Notes: generated from the sequence alone by a model not told the origin. A stretch of DNA of 18,941 bases from Bifidobacteriaceae bacterium (GCA_031278075.1 JAITLE010000248.1:1-18941), one strand, 5' to 3'; shown: positions 7,734-15,833, counted from the stretch's first letter. Numbers and translations: made by a program.

Positions 7734-7745
7734 GCCAGCGGCTCA
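7731..7745. terminator. Possible bidirectional hairpin between convergent genes
   Basis: TGAGCC (7731-7736) and GGCTCA (7740-7745) are perfectly complementary around a three-base loop and include the truA stop codon. It lies in the short gap (7734-7762) between convergently transcribed truA and the DUF2342 gene. There is no U-tract, and the stem is short, so this is only a candidate. Confidence 0.25.
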
Positions 7746-7762
7746 AGCGGCGAGTCGGCGCG

Positions 7763-9136
7763 TCACTCCTGTTCGTCGAAGAAGGCCGCGATCTCCGCGT
7801 CGAGCGCGGCCTCGGCCTGGGCGCGTTCGGCGCGGCGGGTCCAGAAAGTCTCCGGCTCGTCGAGATCCGCGGCGGATGGGAGCATGTCCGGATGCGACCA
7901 GAGCCGTTCCCGTTCGACGGGCCCGACGTCGTCCGTGATGGCAGCCCACAACACACCCGCCTGACGGGCCCGGCGCGGCCGCAGCTCCAGGCCCACCAGC
8001 GTGGCCAAGGCGTGTTCGGCGGGGCCGCCGGCGGCGCGGCGGCGTCGCATCATCTCGCTGAGCGAGGCCACATCCGGCAAGTTGCGCGCCAGCGCGCGCT
8101 CGGTGACCACCGAAACCCACCCCTCGACCAGGGCCAACGCCGTCTCGAGGCGTTCTAGCGCTTGGCGTTGCCGTTCGCTTGGCGCCGGTGTGAACACGCC
8201 GGAGGAGAGCGCCTCGCGGAGCGCCTCCGGCGTGACGGGCTCCAGCTCCCGCATCGCCTCCTCCAGGTGGCGAGCGTCGATCTCGATCCCTGCGGCATAG
8301 ACCTCGACGGCCGCCATCAGCCGGTCGGCGAGCCACGGGACCCGTCCGAACAACCGCGCGTGGGCCGCCTCCCGGGCGGCCAGGAACAACCTGACCTCAT
8401 CACGGGGCAGGTCGATCTCACCCGCGAAACGGTCGATGGCGTCAGGCAGCAGACCCACCGCGCCGCGCCGCGCCAACGGCAGACCCGTGTCCGAATAGCC
8501 GAACACCTCACGCGACAGCAACCCCAGCGCGTGCCCGAGTTGCAAGCCGAACATCCCGCCGGCCACCCGTTCGATCATCTGCGAGGCGCCCCCGGCCAGG
8601 TTCGCCAAGGTCGGGTCCGCCGCGACCTGCTCGGCGACCAGCCCCCTCATCGCGTCGCGCATCGACTTGGCGATCGGCGTGGTCAGCTGCTTCCACATGG
8701 GCAGGGTCGTCTCGACCCATTCCGCCGCGGACAACGCGTCGGGCGTTCCGGCGCTCGCGGGCAGTTCGGTCGCCTGGTCCAACCAGAGTTCCGCCACCTT
8801 CACCGCCTCGGCGATCTGAGCGCGCGCGCGGGGATCGACCGCTCGGTCGGGACCCTCGGCGGCGGCGGTCTCGCGGGCGGCATCGTGCGCCAAATCCCAG
8901 TTCACCGCCTCGCCGTCGGGCGTGCCCTGCCACAGGCGCCGCAGGTGAGCGAACAGCGGCGCCACACCGTTCGGATTCTCTTTCAGGCCGACGGCCTCAA
9001 ACATGGCCGCGGGGTCGATCCCCGCCTCGGCGGTCCGCTCGATCATCTCTTCGGCGGCCTCGCCGAACAACGCGCGCATCACCTCCATGAGTTCGGGCGG
9101 CAGGTCGCGCCAGCTGGCGCCGGAATCGTCGGACAT
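7763..9136 (-). CDS. DUF2342 family zincin-like (putative zinc-dependent metalloprotease)
   Basis: The 457-residue product begins MSDDSGASWRDLPPELMEVM, with a purine-rich AAGGGGGA about four bases before the ATG at 9136-9134. The open frame runs farther upstream to 10165, but that extension is the shadow of the divergent protease gene. Landmarks of the DUF2342/Zincin_2 family are present: SAAEWVETTLPMWKQLTTPI, the G-G-M-F-G-L-Q-L-G-H-A-L-G segment, D-L-P-R-D-E-V-R-L-F-L-A, and the R-E-A-A-H-A-R-L-F motif with Glu256 and His259, which replaces a classic HExxH. A later ALVEGWVSVVT segment carries a conserved Glu. Substrate and activity are not established for the family. There is no signal peptide, so it is probably cytoplasmic. 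The pairing with divergent PDZ/Lon and UPF0182 genes is common in actinomycetes. Confidence 0.85.
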   Translation of the reverse strand: MSDDSGASWRDLPPELMEVMRALFGEAAEEMIERTAEAGIDPAAMFEAVGLKENPNGVAPLFAHLRRLWQGTPDGEAVNWDLAHDAARETAAAEGPDRAVDPRARAQIAEAVKVAELWLDQATELPASAGTPDALSAAEWVETTLPMWKQLTTPIAKSMRDAMRGLVAEQVAADPTLANLAGGASQMIERVAGGMFGLQLGHALGLLSREVFGYSDTGLPLARRGAVGLLPDAIDRFAGEIDLPRDEVRLFLAAREAAHARLFGRVPWLADRLMAAVEVYAAGIEIDARHLEEAMRELEPVTPEALREALSSGVFTPAPSERQRQALERLETALALVEGWVSVVTERALARNLPDVASLSEMMRRRRAAGGPAEHALATLVGLELRPRRARQAGVLWAAITDDVGPVERERLWSHPDMLPSAADLDEPETFWTRRAERAQAEAALDAEIAAFFDEQE

Positions 9137-9193
9137 CAGTCCCCCTTCAACCTTGGTTAGTCCAACGGTAGCAATCTGGGGGACAATGGCCGG
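9137..9193. promoter_or_regulatory. Divergent promoter gap: DUF2342 / PDZ-Lon protease
   Basis: Only 57 bases separate two outward-facing start codons, so both promoters must be packed here or overlap the coding ends. A small inverted repeat TTGG-TTAGT-CCAA (9153-9165) sits in the middle and could be an operator or a chance palindrome. I see no convincing -35/-10 pair on either strand. Confidence 0.3.
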
Positions 9194-10273
9194 GTGTCTT
9201 CCCTCGAGCCGCCGTCCGATCCCGTCCCCCGAGTGCGGTCCAAACTGGCGCCCAGCTCGGTGACGTTTGGGGCCGCCTTCGTCGTGTCGATGGTCACCTT
9301 GGGGCTGTTGTCCTACCTGCCCATTCCGTATGTCTTGGAGGGGCCGGGTCCGACAGTCGACGTGCTCGGGTCGACCGACGGCCATGAGTTGATCCAAGTC
9401 CCGGGCGAGCCGTCGCATCCCGTGACCGGCGCCCTGTTGTTGACGACCGTCGTCGCCCACGGCTCCGACCTGGGTTCGCTTTCGGCGTGGCAGCTGATCA
9501 CCGGCTATTTCAACGCTTCGGAGGCGTTGCTGCCCTACGACGTGGTCTACCCGCGCGATTCGACCGCCGAGGAGCGGCAGGCGTTGTCCGAACAACAGAT
9601 GCTCTCGTCGCAGGAGACCGCGACCGCCGCCGCGTTGCAGCACCTCGGGATGGACATCGGTGTGGTCGTCGAGGAGACGCGGAGCGAGTCGGCCAAGGAG
9701 GTTTTCCAAGTCGGCGACCGGTTCGTCACCGTGGGAGGCGCCCCGATCCACAGTTTCGCGGACCTGCAGCAGACCATGGCGGACGTCGAACCCGGCGCAG
9801 TCGTCGATGTCGTCGTCCTGCGGGCGGGCGTCGAGCGGACGCTTAGCGCGGCCACGACCACGGGGGATTCCGGCGAGGCGGTCTTCGGCCTCGGGGTCGG
9901 CCTCGATTTCCCCGTGGACGTCGAATTCGGGGTCGATGACATCGGCGGCCCGTCTGCGGGCGCGATGTTCGCCCTCGGGATCATCGACAAGCTCGGTCCC
10001 ACGGACTTGGCGGCGGGGCACGTCATCGCCGGCACCGGCACAGTCGAGCAGACCGGCGCGATCGGCGCGATCGGCGGGATCGAACAGAAGATGATCGCCG
10101 CGCGGCGCGACGGCGCCGAGGTGTTCTTGGCGCCCGCGGACAACTGCGCGGAGGTGGTCGGGCATGAGCCAGCCGGCTTGTTGATCGTCAAGGTCGCCAC
10201 ATTGGACGATGCCGTCGCCGCATTGGCCGAGATCGCCGCCGGCGACGCGGATCGCACGCCGCGTTGCGGCTGA
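9194..10273 (+). CDS. Membrane-anchored PDZ and Lon-type (S16) serine protease, YlbL-like
   Basis: The GTG at 9194 starts a 359-residue protein. A single membrane segment (about 23-44) anchors it with the rest outside. A YlbL-type domain starts with YVLEGPGPTVDVLG. A PDZ domain (about 155-215) includes FQVGDRFVTVGG. A Lon proteolytic domain follows with the Ser-Lys dyad: Ser254 in GGPSAGAMFALGI and Lys299 in IEQKMIAARRDGAEVFLAP. The 45-residue spacing fits the S16 family. Relatives include Bacillus YlbL, implicated in proteolysis of membrane or SOS proteins; the substrate here is unknown. GGGGGAC lies about ten bases before the start. UPF0182 follows after 35 bases, so the two may be co-transcribed. 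Confidence 0.9.
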   Translation: MSSLEPPSDPVPRVRSKLAPSSVTFGAAFVVSMVTLGLLSYLPIPYVLEGPGPTVDVLGSTDGHELIQVPGEPSHPVTGALLLTTVVAHGSDLGSLSAWQLITGYFNASEALLPYDVVYPRDSTAEERQALSEQQMLSSQETATAAALQHLGMDIGVVVEETRSESAKEVFQVGDRFVTVGGAPIHSFADLQQTMADVEPGAVVDVVVLRAGVERTLSAATTTGDSGEAVFGLGVGLDFPVDVEFGVDDIGGPSAGAMFALGIIDKLGPTDLAAGHVIAGTGTVEQTGAIGAIGGIEQKMIAARRDGAEVFLAPADNCAEVVGHEPAGLLIVKVATLDDAVAALAEIAAGDADRTPRCG

Positions 10274-10308
10274 CGGGCCGTTGACGGCATCGTTCCTCAG
10301 CTTGGTGT

Positions 10309-13300
10309 GTGAGTATTGACTCCGTGTTTTCCATCAACTTGCCTCCAAGGCCGCCCAGACCATCACGTCCCGCCTCGCCCCGCGAGCCCAGAGGAGTGCC
10401 GTTGCGGCGTTCGCCGCTCGTCTGGACCATCGGGATTCTGCTGGTCCTAGTTCTGGCGCTGTTCGCCGCGTCACAGATCTGGACCGAGGTGTTGTGGTTC
10501 GACCAGCTGAACTACCTCCACATTTTCACCACCCAATGGGTGGCGCGGATCGTTTTGTTCGTGATCGGCGGCGTGGTGATGGCCGCAGCGGTGTGGGCGG
10601 CGTTGTTCACCGCTTACCGCGTCCGGCCCATCTACGCTCCGACAGCCGATTCGGAGCAGGTTTTGGAACGCTACCGGGCGCAGTTCGAACCGTTGCGGCG
10701 GCCCGCGTTTGTGCTGGCGCCGATCGTCTTCGGTCTGTTCGCGGGCGCCAACGCCTCGGCACAGTGGCAAAAGGTGCTGCTGGCGCTGAACGGGACCTCA
10801 TTCGGCGAGGTGGACCCGTACTTCGGGATCGACGTCTCCTTCTATGTCTTCAAGCTCCCCGCGATTCGCTTCGGGGTGTCGTTCCTGATGGCCGCTGTCG
10901 CGATCGCTTTGGTCGCGGGCCTCATCATGCACTATCTGTACGGCGGCATCCGCGCTGGGAGCGGTATACGGGATCGGCTGACGCGGCCGGCGCGGACGCA
11001 ACTGGGCGTCACCGCCGCGATTCTCACGCTGCTGCTGGGCGTCCAATACTTCCTGGACCGTTACCTGATGCTGTCCCAAACGAGCGCGAGCGGCGCCGAC
11101 GGGGCGGGTTACACCGCGATCCACGCGAACATGCCGGCCAAACTGATTCTGGCGTGCATCGCGGTGTTTGTGGCGGTGATGTTCGGGGTGGCCGCTTGGC
11201 GCGGCGATTGGCGGTTGCCGGCCACCGGGCTCGGGCTCATGATCCTGTCCGCGGTGGTGGTCGGCTGGGCTTATCCGGCGCTGATCCAAAACTTCTCGGT
11301 GAAACCATCCGAGCTGGACAAAGAACGGCAGTACATCCAGTGGAACATCGAGGCGACGCGGCACGCCTTCGGGATCGATGACGTCGAGGTGAAGGCGTAC
11401 AACGCGGAGACGGGCGTCGACCCGGGAGCGCTCAGGGCGGACGCCGACTCCACCGCCCAGATCCGGTTGCTCGACCCGACCGTGGTGAGCCCCACCTTCA
11501 GGCAAAGGGAACAGAATAAGCAGTATTACGACTTCCCCCAGGTGTTGTCCGTCGACCGTTACGGGATGGAGGGCGAGAAGCAAGACACGGTGATCGCGGT
11601 GCGCGATCTGAAGGTCTCAGGGATCGACAACCCCAACTGGGTCAATCTGCACACTGTCTACACCCACGGCTACGGTGTGGCCGCGGCGTACGGCAACACC
11701 ACGGATGAGTCGGGCTGGCCGGAGTTCTTCGAGGGCGGCATCCCGGCCTCGGGGGCGTTGGACGTCGACGAGCCGCGAGTGTACTTCGGCACCGCCTCGC
11801 CGAGCTATTCGATAGTGGGCGGCGGGCCGGACGATCCTGCGGTGGAGCTGGACTATCCGTCTGACGAGGCGGATGCCGGGCAAGTCAACATCACCTATTC
11901 GGGGAACGGCGGCCCCAGCGTCGGCTCGCTGCTGAACAAGGTGCTCTACGCGCTGCGGTTCGGCTCGACCAACATCTTGTTCTCTGACAACGTCCGGCCT
12001 GAGTCGCAGATCTTGTATGACCGCGACCCGTTTGTGCGCGTCCAGAAGGTGGCCCCTTACCTGACGCTGGACGAGAGGGTCTACCCGGCGGTGGTCGACG
12101 GACGGATCGTCTGGATCGTCGACGGCTACACCACCACCGACGCCTATCCGTACTCGGAACACCAGTCGCTCGGCTCGGCGGCCCTCGACTCGATCAGCAC
12201 CCTGAACAACGTGGCCGGAATCAATTCGGTGGAGGCCCAGACGGTCAACTACCTGCGGAACTCGGTCAAGGCCGTGGTCGACGCTTATGACGGCACGGTC
12301 ACGCTCTACGCCTGGGACACCGAGGATCCGCTGCTGAAGGCCTGGACGTCGATCTATTCGAGTCCCTTGGAGCCGATCGCGAACATCTCCGGCGACCTGA
12401 TGAGCCATCTGCGCTATCCGGAGACGCTGTTCAAGGTGCAGCGCACCATGCTGGCCCGCTACCACGTGACGGACGCGGGCTCGTTCTTCGGCGGCCAAGA
12501 CTTCTGGAAGACCCCGAACGATCCCACCAAAGAGGCCACGATCCAGCAGCCGCCTTACTATTTGACCCTCAAGATGCCGACCCAGGAAGAGGCGGTGTTC
12601 TCGCTCAGCTCGACCTATATTCCGGCTGGCGCCAGCTCGGGTGGGGCGAACATCCTGAAGGGCTTCCTGGCGGTCGACTCCGAGACCGGGAGCACGCCCG
12701 GCGAAGTCGCGGCCGATTACGGAAAGATGCGGCTCCTGCAATTGCCGCAGGGCACATCTATCGCCGGGCCCGGCCAAATCCAGACCACGTTCGAGACGAA
12801 TGACAAGGTGAAGAACCAGATTCGTTTGCTGCAGGACGCGGGAACGGAGGTGGTCCGCGGGAATCTTCTGACATTGCCTGTCGGCGGCGGGCTGCTCTAT
12901 GTGCAGCCCTTGTATGTGCAAGCCACATCAGGCACCGCGTTGCCAGCTTTGCGGAAGGTGGTGGTCGGGTTCGGGGACGACAGGGTCGGCATCGCCGACA
13001 CGCTGGCCGCGGCGCTGAACGACGTCCCGGAGCCGACAGAGGTCACACCGCAGGAGCCGACTGGTGATGTGGACACTCCGGACGGCGGCGAGTCGCCGGG
13101 CGCGGAGCCGTCCGCCTCGGCCTCGCCTTCCGGGGACGCCACTGCGCCGGTGGACCCGGGGGAGCTGACCGGACTCGACAAGGCGATCGACGACGCGCTG
13201 AAGGCCAGTCAGGCGGCGGAGTCAGCCATGCGGGCCGGCGACTGGGACGCCTGGGCCAAGGCCCAAACGGATCTGCGGGCGGCGCTCGAAGCTCTCGAGG

Positions 13301-13323
13301 CGGCGCGCGGCTCGGTGACCTAG
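10309..13323 (+). CDS. UPF0182 family large membrane protein
   Basis: This is a 1004-residue conserved actinobacterial membrane protein of unknown function. A basic, Pro-rich N-terminus (about 1-33) precedes seven apparent membrane helices near 34-60, 75-100, 130-150, 190-212, 228-250, 275-296 and 304-325. A large extracytoplasmic region follows (QNFSVKPSELDKERQYIQWN, the VDRYGMEGEKQDTVIAVRDL segment, and RVQKVAPYLTLDERVYPAVV). The tail from about 905 is Pro/Glu/Asp/Ser-rich, then a short charged helix ending ALEALEAARGSVT. This layout and length are normal for the family. The GTG at 10309 keeps the whole N-terminus; a GTG at 10324 is an alternative, and neither has a clear ribosome binding site. 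Confidence 0.92.
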   Translation: MSIDSVFSINLPPRPPRPSRPASPREPRGVPLRRSPLVWTIGILLVLVLALFAASQIWTEVLWFDQLNYLHIFTTQWVARIVLFVIGGVVMAAAVWAALFTAYRVRPIYAPTADSEQVLERYRAQFEPLRRPAFVLAPIVFGLFAGANASAQWQKVLLALNGTSFGEVDPYFGIDVSFYVFKLPAIRFGVSFLMAAVAIALVAGLIMHYLYGGIRAGSGIRDRLTRPARTQLGVTAAILTLLLGVQYFLDRYLMLSQTSASGADGAGYTAIHANMPAKLILACIAVFVAVMFGVAAWRGDWRLPATGLGLMILSAVVVGWAYPALIQNFSVKPSELDKERQYIQWNIEATRHAFGIDDVEVKAYNAETGVDPGALRADADSTAQIRLLDPTVVSPTFRQREQNKQYYDFPQVLSVDRYGMEGEKQDTVIAVRDLKVSGIDNPNWVNLHTVYTHGYGVAAAYGNTTDESGWPEFFEGGIPASGALDVDEPRVYFGTASPSYSIVGGGPDDPAVELDYPSDEADAGQVNITYSGNGGPSVGSLLNKVLYALRFGSTNILFSDNVRPESQILYDRDPFVRVQKVAPYLTLDERVYPAVVDGRIVWIVDGYTTTDAYPYSEHQSLGSAALDSISTLNNVAGINSVEAQTVNYLRNSVKAVVDAYDGTVTLYAWDTEDPLLKAWTSIYSSPLEPIANISGDLMSHLRYPETLFKVQRTMLARYHVTDAGSFFGGQDFWKTPNDPTKEATIQQPPYYLTLKMPTQEEAVFSLSSTYIPAGASSGGANILKGFLAVDSETGSTPGEVAADYGKMRLLQLPQGTSIAGPGQIQTTFETNDKVKNQIRLLQDAGTEVVRGNLLTLPVGGGLLYVQPLYVQATSGTALPALRKVVVGFGDDRVGIADTLAAALNDVPEPTEVTPQEPTGDVDTPDGGESPGAEPSASASPSGDATAPVDPGELTGLDKAIDDALKASQAAESAMRAGDWDAWAKAQTDLRAALEALEAARGSVT

Positions 13324-13338
13324 GCGTCGCGACCGCGG

Positions 13339-13384
13339 CCCAGGGCCGATGCCGTGGGGTGGATGGACGGCATCGGCCACTGGG
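13339..13384. terminator. Long inverted repeat downstream of the UPF0182 gene
   Basis: CCCAGGGCCGATGCCGT (13339-13355) pairs with ACGGCATCGGCCACTGGG (13367-13384): 17 base pairs with one bulged base and an 11-base loop. It begins 15 bases after the UPF0182 stop. A U-tract is lacking, as is common for actinobacterial terminators. The role as terminator is inferred from position and stem stability. Confidence 0.6.
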
Positions 13385-13441
13385 CTGACGGGGACTTCAT
13401 CAGACGCCAGCGAGGCGGGCTGATCGGATGCCGGGCGATCT

Positions 13442-13460
13442 GTCCGTCCGTCCGTCCGTC
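13442..13460. repeat. GTCC tetranucleotide microsatellite
   Basis: Four GTCC units plus GTC stand directly upstream of the -35 of the tRNA promoter. Slippage would move or alter sequence just upstream of the promoter. The tract is short and may be neutral. Confidence 0.7.
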
Positions 13461-13490
13461 TTGCCTCGGTTGGGGGTTTTCACCTAGACT
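13461..13490 (+). promoter_or_regulatory. Promoter of the initiator tRNA gene
   Basis: TTGCCT (13461-13466) and TAGACT (13485-13490) match vegetative -35 and -10 hexamers at an 18-base spacing. The tRNA begins 16 bases after the -10, which leaves a short 5' leader for RNase P. A start point near 13497 is predicted from spacing only. Confidence 0.6.
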
Positions 13491-13505
13491 GTCGGGGCTG
13501 AACAA

Positions 13506-13582
13506 CGCGGGGTGGAGCAGTTCGGTAGCTCGCCGGGCTCATAACCCGGAGGTCGCAGGTTCAAATCCTGCCCCCGCTACCA
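13506..13582 (+). tRNA. Initiator tRNA-fMet (CAU)
   Basis: This 77-nt gene folds as a complete cloverleaf with encoded CCA (13580-13582). The anticodon CAT is at 13540-13542 in the loop CTCATAA. Two features mark it as initiator rather than elongator: three consecutive G-C pairs closing the anticodon stem (CCGGG/CCCGG), and an unpaired first acceptor position (C1 opposite T72). The T-arm is GCAGG-TTCAAAT-CCTGC. Its product is the partner of IF-2 encoded in the same window. Confidence 0.97.
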
Positions 13583-13590
13583 ATGACAAG

Positions 13591-13617
13591 CCGTCTGACG
13601 TGCCGAAACGTGGACGG
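13591..13617 (+). terminator. Possible tRNA terminator stem-loop
   Basis: CCGTC-TG-ACGT (13591-13601) can pair with ACGT-G-GACGG (13608-13617) around GCCGAA, starting eight bases after the tRNA CCA end. No U-tract follows. It lies between the tRNA and the convergent toxin gene. A second small GC hairpin, GGCGC-GTTC-GCGCC, lies a few bases further on. Confidence 0.35.
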
Positions 13618-13644
13618 CCGCGGGCGCGTTCGCGCCTGACGGGC

Positions 13645-14055
13645 TTAGCTGGCGCGAGGCTCGTCGCTCCAGTCCTCCACGATTAGACCGGGCACTCCTG
13701 CGAACTCACTGGCGTCGGTCGTGACGAGCGTGGCGCCCAGGGACAGAGCGGTGGCCGCGGTCAGGAGATCGTTCGGGCCGATGGGCGTCCCCGCCTCTCG
13801 CAGAGCTTGGCGGACGGCCGCATGATGCTCGGCGGCTGAGGCGTCGAACGGCGCGGCGTCGATGCCGTCGATGAGCCCGCGGACGGCGTCGAGCGCCTTG
13901 GCCGAGCCGAGCCGCCTGGCGGCGAACAACAACTCGGCGGCGACGACAGTCGGGATTCTCACCTGGTCGGGATCAGCCGTCAGGAGCCGGCGGCCCGCCT
14001 TCAGGGACGTTCCCCTGAGCAGTTCGACGCAGACGCGGGTGTCGAGCGCTATCAC
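13645..14055 (-). CDS. PIN-domain ribonuclease toxin, VapC-like
   Basis: The GTG at 14055-14053 starts a 136-residue PIN protein (VIALDTRVCVELLRG). An upstream TTG at 14157 in the same frame would add 34 residues that lie inside the preceding gene. The PIN metal-binding acid set is complete: Asp5 (ALDT), Glu41 (AAELLF), Asp96 (GPNDLLTAATA) and Asp114 (VTTDASEF). Such toxins are Mg-dependent endoribonucleases, usually cleaving tRNA or rRNA, and are held inactive by the partner antitoxin. Its start overlaps the antitoxin stop by four bases (GTGA), the classic order of antitoxin then toxin. Target and activity here are unknown. Confidence 0.88.
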   Translation of the reverse strand: MIALDTRVCVELLRGTSLKAGRRLLTADPDQVRIPTVVAAELLFAARRLGSAKALDAVRGLIDGIDAAPFDASAAEHHAAVRQALREAGTPIGPNDLLTAATALSLGATLVTTDASEFAGVPGLIVEDWSDEPRAS

Positions 14056-14321
14056 GAGCCGCTCCTGACTGAACCCGCCGCTGGCAGCGTCTCGTTTGGC
14101 GCCTCGAGCGGCTCGTCGCGCAAGGAGCCGAGCAGATCCAACAGGGGTGTCGGCCAAAGCCGGCGCTTCAACGTGAGGCGCTGGTTGGCGAAAGCGGACA
14201 AAGACAAGCCCTCGCGGGTCGCCGCGACTTTGGCCGCGTCAATCACCGCCTCCACGAGCTCGGTCTCGTCTGCGCCGGATCGCAGGGGGCGCCGACCGCC
14301 GCGCCCCGTCGGACAGTTCAC
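14052..14321 (-). CDS. Probable VapB-like antitoxin of the PIN toxin
   Basis: This 89-residue hydrophilic protein is encoded immediately upstream of the PIN toxin and overlaps it by four bases. The central part (ELVEAVIDAAKVAATREGLS, then LSAFANQRL) resembles the helix-turn-helix part of a ribbon-helix-helix DNA-binding domain. The C-terminal part (KRRLWPTPLLDLLGSL and an acidic tail) would be the toxin-binding region. The GTG at 14321 overlaps the stop codon of the sugar kinase in a second GTGA junction. A later start cannot be excluded because the first 15 or so residues look unlike a structured domain. The identification rests mainly on position next to the toxin. Confidence 0.65.
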   Translation of the reverse strand: MNCPTGRGGRRPLRSGADETELVEAVIDAAKVAATREGLSLSAFANQRLTLKRRLWPTPLLDLLGSLRDEPLEAPNETLPAAGSVRSGS

Positions 14322-15769
14322 ACTGCGCAGGGCAGGTAGGCGCGCGGCCTACTGGTGGCGAGCGCGATCTCGTGGGCTTCGGCGGCCGTGACTTGGTCGA
14401 TGGCGGCGAGTTGGGCTAGGAGGTTTCCGAGGCTGGTGGCTTCGGCCGGACCGGCCTGGACGGGTCGGCGGGTGATGTCGGCGACGAGTTGGCACAGGAG
14501 GTGATTGTGAGCGCCGCCGCCGATCAGCCGGATCGTGTCGACCGTGCGCCCGGTGACGTGTTCGAGGTTGGTGGCGACCTCCAGATAGGCGTGCGCGAGC
14601 GACTCGAGTATGACTCTGACGACGGCGCCGGGTGTGTCGAGCTCGGTGTGGTGGTCGCGGCGGGCGGCGGCGCGGATCGCGGCGGGTAGGTCTCCCACCG
14701 TCGCATAGACCGGGTCGTCGACGTCGATGAGCGCTCGCCCGGCCGGAACGGCTGCCGCTTGCGCCAGCAGTTCGCCTAAATCCGCGTTGGTGTGTTCGCG
14801 CTCGAGCTGACGTTGAGTCTGTTGGATCATCCAGAGCCCTGTCAGGTTCCGGGTGACCCTGATCCCGCCGTCGACACGGGCTTCGTTGGTGAGGCCCGCG
14901 CGTAGCGCCGCCTCGCCCAGGACGGGCTTGTCGGCTGGAACGCTCAGCACCGACCACGACCCGCACGATGCGACCATCGTGTTCGCCGCGCCGGCCAGCA
15001 GAGCGGCATGGGTGGCGGCGGCGGTGTCGTGGGTTCCAGCGCGGACCACGGTCAAGGGCTCCAACCCGTGGCAGGCGGGCAGGTTCGGATCCAGTTCGCC
15101 GACCGCGGTGAGTTCTGGGCTGATCGGTGGTAGCCGCTCCGGGTCGATGCCGACCGCCTCGACCAGTTCGGGATGCCACAGCGCGCCGCCGGGTCGCGTC
15201 AGGCCGCTGGTCGAAGCGATCGCTTGGCTGGCGCCGAACTGGCCGGTCAAGAGGTGAGCGAACAGGTCGGGGAGAAGCATCAGCCGTGCTGCGACGGGCG
15301 GCGGATTGGCCGCGATCTGGGCGGCGGTGGTGATCGGGGACGGCGCGGCGCCAGTCAACTCGAACATCCGCTGGGCCCCTATCAGCCGGTCGAGGAGCGC
15401 GGCGCCACGGGCTACGCCAGGGTCGCGGTGACAACTCAACTGTCCGACCAGCCGCCCGGTCGGTTCGACCCAGCCATAATCCACACCCCAGGTGCTGATC
15501 GCGGCGCAGACGCAACGCCCGCCGTGGCGGCGGGCGGCGGCCTGGACGGCCCCGATCCCGTCCCTCAACCCCTCGGCCAGCGCCGCGGCATCCCACACGA
15601 GCCGTCCGGCATGTTCGAGGGGTCGGTGATGGAACCGGTGGACTTCCCGCATGGCGAGCCGGCCACCGTCCCAACTGCCCAACACGACTCGGCCGGACGA
15701 GGACCCGTAGTCCACCGCGACGAGGTGGAGTTCGTGACGGGAGCGCCGCCCGCCGTTCAAGCCGCCCAT
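14318..15769 (-). CDS. FGGY sugar kinase, RhaB-type; probable L-fuculokinase
   Basis: The start chosen is ATG 15769-15767 (483 residues), which leads into the ATP-binding strand AVDYGSSSGRVVLG. A longer frame to 15883 would overlap the end of fucI and run through an intergenic hairpin. FGGY-family landmarks of the rhamnulokinase branch are present: STWGVDYGWVEPTGRLV, GTHDTAAATHAAL with the likely catalytic Asp, CGSWSVLS, and IRLIGGGAHNHLLCQLVADI. By sequence it looks like RhaB, but it lies directly after fucI and fucA. The natural assignment is ATP-dependent phosphorylation of L-fuculose to L-fuculose-1-phosphate. Activity on L-rhamnulose is possible as well. Its TGA overlaps the antitoxin GTG by four bases. 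Confidence 0.85.
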   Translation of the reverse strand: MGGLNGGRRSRHELHLVAVDYGSSSGRVVLGSWDGGRLAMREVHRFHHRPLEHAGRLVWDAAALAEGLRDGIGAVQAAARRHGGRCVCAAISTWGVDYGWVEPTGRLVGQLSCHRDPGVARGAALLDRLIGAQRMFELTGAAPSPITTAAQIAANPPPVAARLMLLPDLFAHLLTGQFGASQAIASTSGLTRPGGALWHPELVEAVGIDPERLPPISPELTAVGELDPNLPACHGLEPLTVVRAGTHDTAAATHAALLAGAANTMVASCGSWSVLSVPADKPVLGEAALRAGLTNEARVDGGIRVTRNLTGLWMIQQTQRQLEREHTNADLGELLAQAAAVPAGRALIDVDDPVYATVGDLPAAIRAAARRDHHTELDTPGAVVRVILESLAHAYLEVATNLEHVTGRTVDTIRLIGGGAHNHLLCQLVADITRRPVQAGPAEATSLGNLLAQLAAIDQVTAAEAHEIALATSRPRAYLPCAV

Positions 15770-15799
15770 CAGGCCGCCCCGCGACGGGCGTGCCAGTGA

Positions 15800-15833
15800 C
15801 GCGGGAGGCGGCCCAATGGTGACGCCTCCCGCG
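15800..15833 (-). promoter_or_regulatory. Stem-loop between fucI and the kinase gene
   Basis: CGCGGGAGGCG (15800-15810) and CGCCTCCCGCG (15823-15833) form a perfect 11-bp stem around a 12-base loop. It fills the 85-base gap between the fucI stop and the kinase start. Being inside the operon and lacking a U-tract, it could cause partial termination or block 3' decay, giving more fucI than kinase mRNA. The structure is seen; the role is inferred. Confidence 0.5.

Noticed and set aside
9153..9165. TTGG-TTAGT-CCAA palindrome as an operator
   Set aside because: The four-base arms are too short to separate from chance without comparison to relatives.
9137..10165. N-terminal extension of the DUF2342 frame up to 10165
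   Set aside because: The extension is opposite the PDZ-Lon protease gene and has no family similarity. The ATG at 9136 starts the conserved domain.
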